A DNA stretch of 64,000 nt, taken from positions 62,001 to 126,000 of the forward strand of contig CAVPNY010000011.1 of the NCBI GenBank assembly GCA_963706905.1, read 5' to 3'. A model generated the notes under the pieces. The model was given only the letters and a program-made list of their open reading frames with translations, was not told the DNA's origin and did no database searches. Numbering within the stretch: position 1 is the stretch's first letter; the number at the start of each line of letters is the position of its first letter. This stretch comes from CAVPNY01 sp963706905 (lineage in GTDB: Bacteria; Chloroflexota; Anaerolineae; Anaerolineales; UBA4823). The translations under genes and the position numbers were made by a program. Of this stretch, positions 59,178 to 64,000 are shown piece after piece.

Positions 59178-60002
59178 ATGATGAGATTGATCGATCTTTC
59201 AGGCCGGGAAATTGCACACTCAGCAAAAACGATCCAGTATGTCCTGATCGACAGCCGGAAAAATCCTAAGCGAAAGGTTTTGGTCAACGGCAGTCCGAAG
59301 ACCGGAACAACCTGGATGCTGAAGATGATCCAATCTATTCCTGGGTATCAGGAGGTGGGTAACTTCAATGGGGAGATTGCTCGCTATCACAATGTGCAGG
59401 CTGGGGATGTTGTCCACGGTCATGACTGGTTAAGCCCGGAGCTGGCAGAGATCCTGGAAAAGAATGCCATCAAGGTTGTCTTGATGATCCGAGATCCCCG
59501 CGATCAGCTGATCTCACGCGTCTTCCATATCCAGCGGGTGCAGGATCATGCCTGGCACCAGAAACTGAAATCGGTCAGTATGGATGATGCGATCATGTTA
59601 TGCATTGAAGGAGGGGATGGATTGCCAGGCATGCGCACAATGATCGAACTGACGCAAACCTGGCTGGATAAACGCCTCAATATCATTTGTGTTCGTTATG
59701 AGCAACTGCTGGCTGAGCCGGTCAAGGAATTTCAGCGGGTGGTTGATTACCTGGAGATCCAGATGTCAGATGCGCTGATTGAGTCAATTGTGGCGCGCAA
59801 TCAATTCGAACGGCTGGCTTCCGGGAAGAAATTCTGGAAAGAAACCCGCAAACAAGGACAGGCTGATCCCAATTCTCACTTCCGGAAAGGCATCACTGGA
59901 GATTGGCAAAATTATTTTAATGAAGCTCATAAAGAAAAGTTCAAACAATTAGCTGGGGATAAATTGATTGAATTGGGATATGAGAAGGATTTGAATTGGT
60001 AG
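59178..60002 (+). CDS. PAPS-dependent sulfotransferase
   Basis: The 274-residue protein carries the 5'-phosphosulfate loop VLVNGSPKTGTTWMLKMI (residues about 35-52) and the 3'-phosphate motif VVLMIRDPRDQLISRVFHIQ. The C-terminal HFRKGITGDWQNYF is the typical RKGxxGDWKNxF signature. It resembles cytosolic-type sulfotransferases and should sulfate a hydroxyl group using PAPS. It differs clearly from the sulfotransferase at 40371, so two different positions or substrates are likely. Confidence 0.9.
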   Translation: MMRLIDLSGREIAHSAKTIQYVLIDSRKNPKRKVLVNGSPKTGTTWMLKMIQSIPGYQEVGNFNGEIARYHNVQAGDVVHGHDWLSPELAEILEKNAIKVVLMIRDPRDQLISRVFHIQRVQDHAWHQKLKSVSMDDAIMLCIEGGDGLPGMRTMIELTQTWLDKRLNIICVRYEQLLAEPVKEFQRVVDYLEIQMSDALIESIVARNQFERLASGKKFWKETRKQGQADPNSHFRKGITGDWQNYFNEAHKEKFKQLAGDKLIELGYEKDLNW

Positions 60003-60101
60003 GTATGCATGTCCATTGATAAAGAGGTAACCCGAAACGACTGATCAGACATTTGTGCGATAGGTTCCATAAATCAATTCAACAAAATGGTGGAGGAAAA
60101 A

Positions 60102-61142
60102 ATGTTAACGAAAAGATTTACCCTATTAGTTTTGGTCACACTGATTTTCTCGATGCTGTTGCCGGCTTGTTCGTCCAGCCCGCAAGGCGAGGTGCCTGAT
60201 CTTGGAACGATACAGGTTGGCTATCTCCCTGCCACAGGCTTTTTCGGCTTTTACGTGGCCAAAGAAAAAGGCTATTTTGAAGAGCAGGGCTTGGATGTCG
60301 AGCTGACCAGCTTTAAATCTGGCGCGGAGATGATCGCCCCGCTCAGCACTGGGCAATTGGATGCGGGCGCGGGAGAGCCGGGCACGGCGTTATTTAACGC
60401 AGCCAGCCAGGATTTGGATATGAAGGTTGTGTGTGGTTTTTCCGCCCAGGCAGCCGGACACGGCGGCGTTCCGATCCTGGTGCGGAAAGACCTGGCTGAC
60501 TCGGGGGAAGTAACTGGGCCTGGTGATTTGAAAGGCCGGAAGATCGGAGTCAATGTCCCGCGTGGAATGTCAGAGTACTCCGTTGCGAAGTACCTGGCGC
60601 AAGACGGCTTGACGATCGACGATGTCGAGTTGGTGCCGATTGCATTCTCGGAGATGCCAGCCGCCTTTGCCAATCAGGCCATCGACGCGGGTATGATGAC
60701 ATATCCAAGTGTAGCCAAGGCGCTCAACGATGGATCAGCCGAGATCCTGGTGAGCGGCGATCAGATCGCCGGGGAGATCCAGAACGGTATCATGTATTTT
60801 GGCCAACGGTTTCTCGATCCAGCAAACAAAGAAGTAGCCGTGCGCTTCCTGATGGCCTACCTGAAAGCGATCCGCGAGGTACAGGGCGATGCCTGGAAGG
60901 CGGATGAAATTCTTCAGATTGTCAACACCTACACCAACCAGCCGCCTGAAGTGATCAAGTCAGGCGTTCTTTGGTTTAATGATCCCAATTGTGCTATGAA
61001 CACAGACAGTCTGGAAGATGTGCAAAATTACTACCTGACGCGCGGATACACCGATTACACTGAAGCGCTCCCGTTATCGCAGTATATTGTTGAAGATTAT
61101 GTCAAAGAAGCGTTAGCTCGCATGGGTGAGTACAAGCCGTAA
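60102..61142 (+). CDS. ABC importer substrate-binding lipoprotein (NMT1/SsuA-like)
   Basis: ATG 60102 follows GGAGG at 60091-60095. A lipoprotein signal is visible (FSMLLPACSSSPQ, lipobox LPAC). The 346-residue protein has the NMT1/SsuA layout: IQVGYLPATGFFGFYVAKEKGYFEEQGLDVEL and GLTIDDVELVPI. Family ligands include sulfonates, nitrate, taurine and thiamine precursors; the true ligand is unknown. Given two sulfotransferases nearby, a sulfur source is an attractive guess but not shown by the sequence. Confidence 0.83.
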   Translation: MLTKRFTLLVLVTLIFSMLLPACSSSPQGEVPDLGTIQVGYLPATGFFGFYVAKEKGYFEEQGLDVELTSFKSGAEMIAPLSTGQLDAGAGEPGTALFNAASQDLDMKVVCGFSAQAAGHGGVPILVRKDLADSGEVTGPGDLKGRKIGVNVPRGMSEYSVAKYLAQDGLTIDDVELVPIAFSEMPAAFANQAIDAGMMTYPSVAKALNDGSAEILVSGDQIAGEIQNGIMYFGQRFLDPANKEVAVRFLMAYLKAIREVQGDAWKADEILQIVNTYTNQPPEVIKSGVLWFNDPNCAMNTDSLEDVQNYYLTRGYTDYTEALPLSQYIVEDYVKEALARMGEYKP

Positions 61143-61148
61143 AAAATT

Positions 61149-61950
61149 ATGAATGCCAAGATTGAGATGCGTGGGGTTGAGAAAATTTATTCCTCTGCTC
61201 AAGGGATGGTGCATGCCCTGGAGGATATCAACCTGACGGTAGAAGATGGGGAATTCCTGATGCATCCTGGGACCTTCGGGTTGTGGAAAATCAACCCTGC
61301 TGCGTATCCTGGCTGGCCTTAATCAACAGAGTGCCGGAGAAGTTACCGTGCATAAGACCTTGAATCACAACCGGCCTGAGAACGCGGTTGTTTTTCAGGA
61401 GTATGCCATCTTCCCGTGGCGGACGGTCAAAGATAATGTGTCGTTTGGCCTGGAGATGCGCGGAGCGCCAAAAGAAGAACGAGAAAAGCGAACCACTCAA
61501 TACCTGGCTAAAGTCGGATTGATGCAATTCGCGGATCATTATCCTTACCAGCTCTCCGGCGGCATGAAACAGCGTGTCGCACTGGCGCGGGCGATGGCCA
61601 GCGATCCAGAAGTTCTGCTCATGGACGAGCCCTTTGGTGCGCTGGACGCCCAGACGCGCTCAGTCTTGCAGGAAGAGTTGTTGCGTATCTGGGAAGATGA
61701 GAAGAAGACGGTGGTGTATGTTACACATTCGATTGAAGAGGCAATTGTTCTGGGAGATCGAGTGGCGCTGATGACAGCCAGGCCGGGGCGGATCAAAAAC
61801 ATCTATCCAGTGGACTTGCCCCGCCCTCGACATCTTGAGTTGCGGGTGACGCCCGAATATAGTCGGCTGGCACAGACATTATGGGAAGACCTGGTAGATG
61901 AGGTCAACAAAGTAATGCTGGCGGATGGAGAAGGCCATGGAAGCGGTTAA
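61149..61950 (+). CDS. ABC importer ATPase (SsuB/TauB-like), frameshifted
   Basis: ATG 61149 is seven bases after the previous stop. The first frame ends in a broken text after EDGEFL; a shift near 61258-61262 opens ILGPSGCGKSTLLRILAGL, the Walker A motif. Later motifs are VVFQEYAIFPWRTV (Q-loop), YPYQLSGGMKQRVALARAM (signature) and VLLMDEPFGALD (Walker B). With the repair the protein has about 267 residues, normal for SsuB/TauB. It powers the importer formed with the neighbouring genes. Confidence 0.83.
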
Positions 61951-62776
61951 GAATAGTCAGGTTGTTCCTGTATCGACGAAGAGTATTAGCGTGCCTGCCA
62001 AGAACAATGAGGCCAGATATCGAGTGATCTCGATCCTCTCGCCGGTGATTTTTCTGGTATTGTGGGAAACTCTGGTGAGGACAAACGTTCTCGACCACCG
62101 CTTCTTTCCTACGCCGACCACCGTAGCTGTCGTGCTCATAGAAATGATCAGCACCGGGGAGATTTTCGATCATCTGTTCAGCTCTTTGCAGCGCATTGTA
62201 GCTGGTTTTATTTTAGGGGCGATTCCAGCAATTGTGTTGGGGATGTTAATGGGCATGTCGCGCGGGGTGCGGGCATTTTTGGACCCAATTGTGGCATTGA
62301 CTTACCCAATCCCAAAGTTGTCCTTGCTGCCGTTGATTATTATTCTCTTCGGTATTGGAGAAGCGAGCAAGATTGTGGTGGTGGCGATCGCTGGATTCTT
62401 TATCGTTTTGATCGCTACCGCGGCCGGGGTGCGACGCATTGATCCGACCCTGCTGCAAGCCGCTAACAATTATGGTGCGCACGGCTGGAAATTGTTTTCT
62501 AAAGTAATCCTGCCCGCCAGCCTGCCGTCGATATTTACCGGTTTACGCTTGGCTTTGGGAACATCGCTCTTGATCATTGTGGCTGCGGAGTTTGTTGCGG
62601 CGAAACAAGGCATTGGTTATCTGATCTGGCTTTCCTGGTCAACGTTGTCGGTTGGGGATATGTATGCAGGTCTGGTGGTGATCGCTTTACTGGGTTTGCT
62701 GTTCACCGCTGGACTGGAACGGCTTGGGAAGAGGTTGATGCCGTGGGCAGAGGAATTCCGGGAGCGTTCCAAATAG
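61937..62776 (+). CDS. ABC importer permease (SsuC/TauC-like)
   Basis: ATG 61937 is preferred because GGAG lies six bases upstream; ATG 61925 is also in frame. The protein has about six membrane segments and the EAA loop QAANNYGAHGWKLFSKVILPASLPSIFTGLRLAL, typical of BPD_transp_1 permeases of the nitrate/sulfonate/taurine group. It overlaps the ATPase gene by 14 bases and completes the importer. Confidence 0.88.
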   Translation: MEAVKNSQVVPVSTKSISVPAKNNEARYRVISILSPVIFLVLWETLVRTNVLDHRFFPTPTTVAVVLIEMISTGEIFDHLFSSLQRIVAGFILGAIPAIVLGMLMGMSRGVRAFLDPIVALTYPIPKLSLLPLIIILFGIGEASKIVVVAIAGFFIVLIATAAGVRRIDPTLLQAANNYGAHGWKLFSKVILPASLPSIFTGLRLALGTSLLIIVAAEFVAAKQGIGYLIWLSWSTLSVGDMYAGLVVIALLGLLFTAGLERLGKRLMPWAEEFRERSK

Positions 62777-62810
62777 ATTGTCTGAGGTGGTATTTGGGAG
62801 GGACAACACA

Positions 62811-64000
62811 ATGGATACTGTAGTAACCCTGGATAGGAAAGTTGAACGAGGTGAAACGTTTCGCACAGCCATCCCATTGGCTTCATTTCCCAAGAGCGAG
62901 GTTGACCAATCCATTCCAGAGCGATTTGAGAAGATTGTCCGTCAATTCCCAGAGAAGCTTGCTATCAAGCAGGGAAACACGTCACTTAACTTATGCCGAG
63001 CTGAATGGAGCGGCGAACCGCCTGGCCAGCGCGATCCTGGTCTCAGAAAATATCCAGCGAATTACCAGTCGCCTTTTTATCTCAGACACGGGATCTCGCC
63101 GCTTATCGCAATCCTGGGAATCCTTAAGTCCGGAAGTTTCTATCTCCCGCTGGACCCTAACTTCCCTGAAGACCGACTGGCTTATTTCTTAGAAGATTCT
63201 GGCGCGCAGCTGATCATTACCGATCAAGAGAATATCTCATCTGCACAAGAATTATCGAAAGAGAAATCACCACTGATTAATATTGGACCGAATTAGCGAG
63301 TCATACTCGAGCGACAATCTCGATCTTGAAATTTCACCGGACAGCCTGGCGAATATTCTGTATACTTCTGGTTCATCAGGGAAACCGAAGGGCGTACCTC
63401 AAACCCATCGCAACTTATTGCAGAGTATTTATATCCTGACAAAGAATTACCAGCTCAGGCTCGACGACCGGATATCGTTTTTGTTCTCTACCAGCTTCGC
63501 GGCTTCAACCAATCCCAGCCTGGGTGCTTTATTGAACGGTATTGCCCTATTCCCCTTCGATAGTAAGCGCGACCTGGCGGTAATGGCGGAATGGGTTAAC
63601 CGTGAAGAGATAACTGTTCTCAGTTGTGTCCCAACCTTGATGCGCCATTTTGGATCGCTTGTAGCGGGGAGGGATTAAGCTCCCCAGTGTCCGTCTTATT
63701 GACAATAGGTGGGGAGACGGTATTAAAGAGCGATTTTGAGATCTTCAAGAATATTTTTCCGGCGGGTTGTAAGCTGCGCATAGGATTGGGCGGCTCAGAA
63801 ATGCTGACGGCTACTTCGATCATTTTGGAGAAGAGTTCCGAGGTCGCCGAAAATATAATGCCGGTGGGGTATTCGGTTGACGATGTCGATATCCTGCTGG
63901 TTGATGAGAGAGGACAACTGGTTGAGACCGGGCAATCCGGTGAAATTGTGATTCGCAGCCGCTATCTATCACCAGGATACTGGCATCGGCCTGATCTCAC
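62811..64000 (+). pseudogene. NRPS-type adenylation domain, partial at window edge, four frameshifts
   Basis: GGGAGGG lies before ATG 62811. The pieces form one A domain: SLTYAELNGAANRLAS, ISPLIAILGILKSGSFYLPLDPN, ILYTSGSSGKPKGVPQTHRN (P-loop), and GEIVIRSRYLSPGYWHRPDL at the edge. Frame changes lie near 62990, 63065, 63290 and 63673. The A4 region reads STSFAASTNPSLG and lacks the Asp that binds the amino group of alpha-amino acids, so a carboxylic or fatty acid substrate is more likely. The gene continues past the window, so its further domains are unknown. Confidence 0.75.

Overview
The window looks like a chromosome fragment of a Chloroflexota bacterium, most likely class Anaerolineae. 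This is an inference. It rests on Thr/Pro-rich linkers and 'ATQTA' repeats in surface proteins, DUF4332, DUF1269 and HdeD-like neighbours, moderate G+C, and a large polysaccharide locus with an ABC-type exporter. No marker gene for taxonomy is present.

Region 1 (1-7.1 kb) is accessory DNA. It holds a frameshifted phage-type recombination gene, an orphan methyltransferase, an IS4-type element inserted into a short palindromic repeat, small hypothetical genes, a tyrosine integrase, tRNA-Arg(TCG), and an IS1-like element with an A7 frameshift site. Region 2 (7.2-16.8 kb) holds envelope and stress genes: a DUF4332 membrane protein, a bactofilin-like membrane protein, DUF1269, an HdeD-like protein, a Ca2+-type P-ATPase and, directly abutting it, a surface protein with Ca-binding TSP3 repeats. 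Region 3 (16.8-23.4 kb) has a secreted beta-repeat protein broken by many frameshifts, a Thr/Pro-rich membrane-anchored protein, a c-di-GMP-I riboswitch with a near-consensus promoter, a small membrane protein, and a secreted DNRLRE-type protein ending in a strong terminator.

Region 4 (23.4-64 kb) is a long, almost entirely plus-strand cell-surface polysaccharide locus. It follows a structured leader that resembles a c-di-AMP riboswitch. It encodes an initiating sugar-phosphate transferase (in frame with a sugar epimerase), heptose-type enzymes, five glycosyltransferases, two O-antigen ligase/polymerase-type proteins, Wzm/Wzt ABC export, two sulfotransferases, one sulfatase-like protein, two tandem acyltransferase-3 proteins, and two secreted Asp-box proteins.

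Embedded in this locus is carrier-protein chemistry. A prolyl-carrier oxidase, a proline-type adenylating enzyme and a small carrier lie in the order seen for anatoxin/pyrrole pathways. Two C-PCP-TE proteins follow, whose condensation domains are near-identical DNA cassettes with very G-rich codon use. An SsuABC/NMT1-like importer and a further adenylation domain lie at the right edge. My reading is that a proline-derived acyl group is made on a carrier and used, with sulfate and acyl groups, to decorate or accompany an exported glycan. The co-location is seen in the sequence; the joint function is inference.

Many genes carry single-base frameshifts although the protein is conserved on both sides. 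Either the assembly has indel errors or several genes are decaying. I merged such pieces into one entry and give the approximate shift position.
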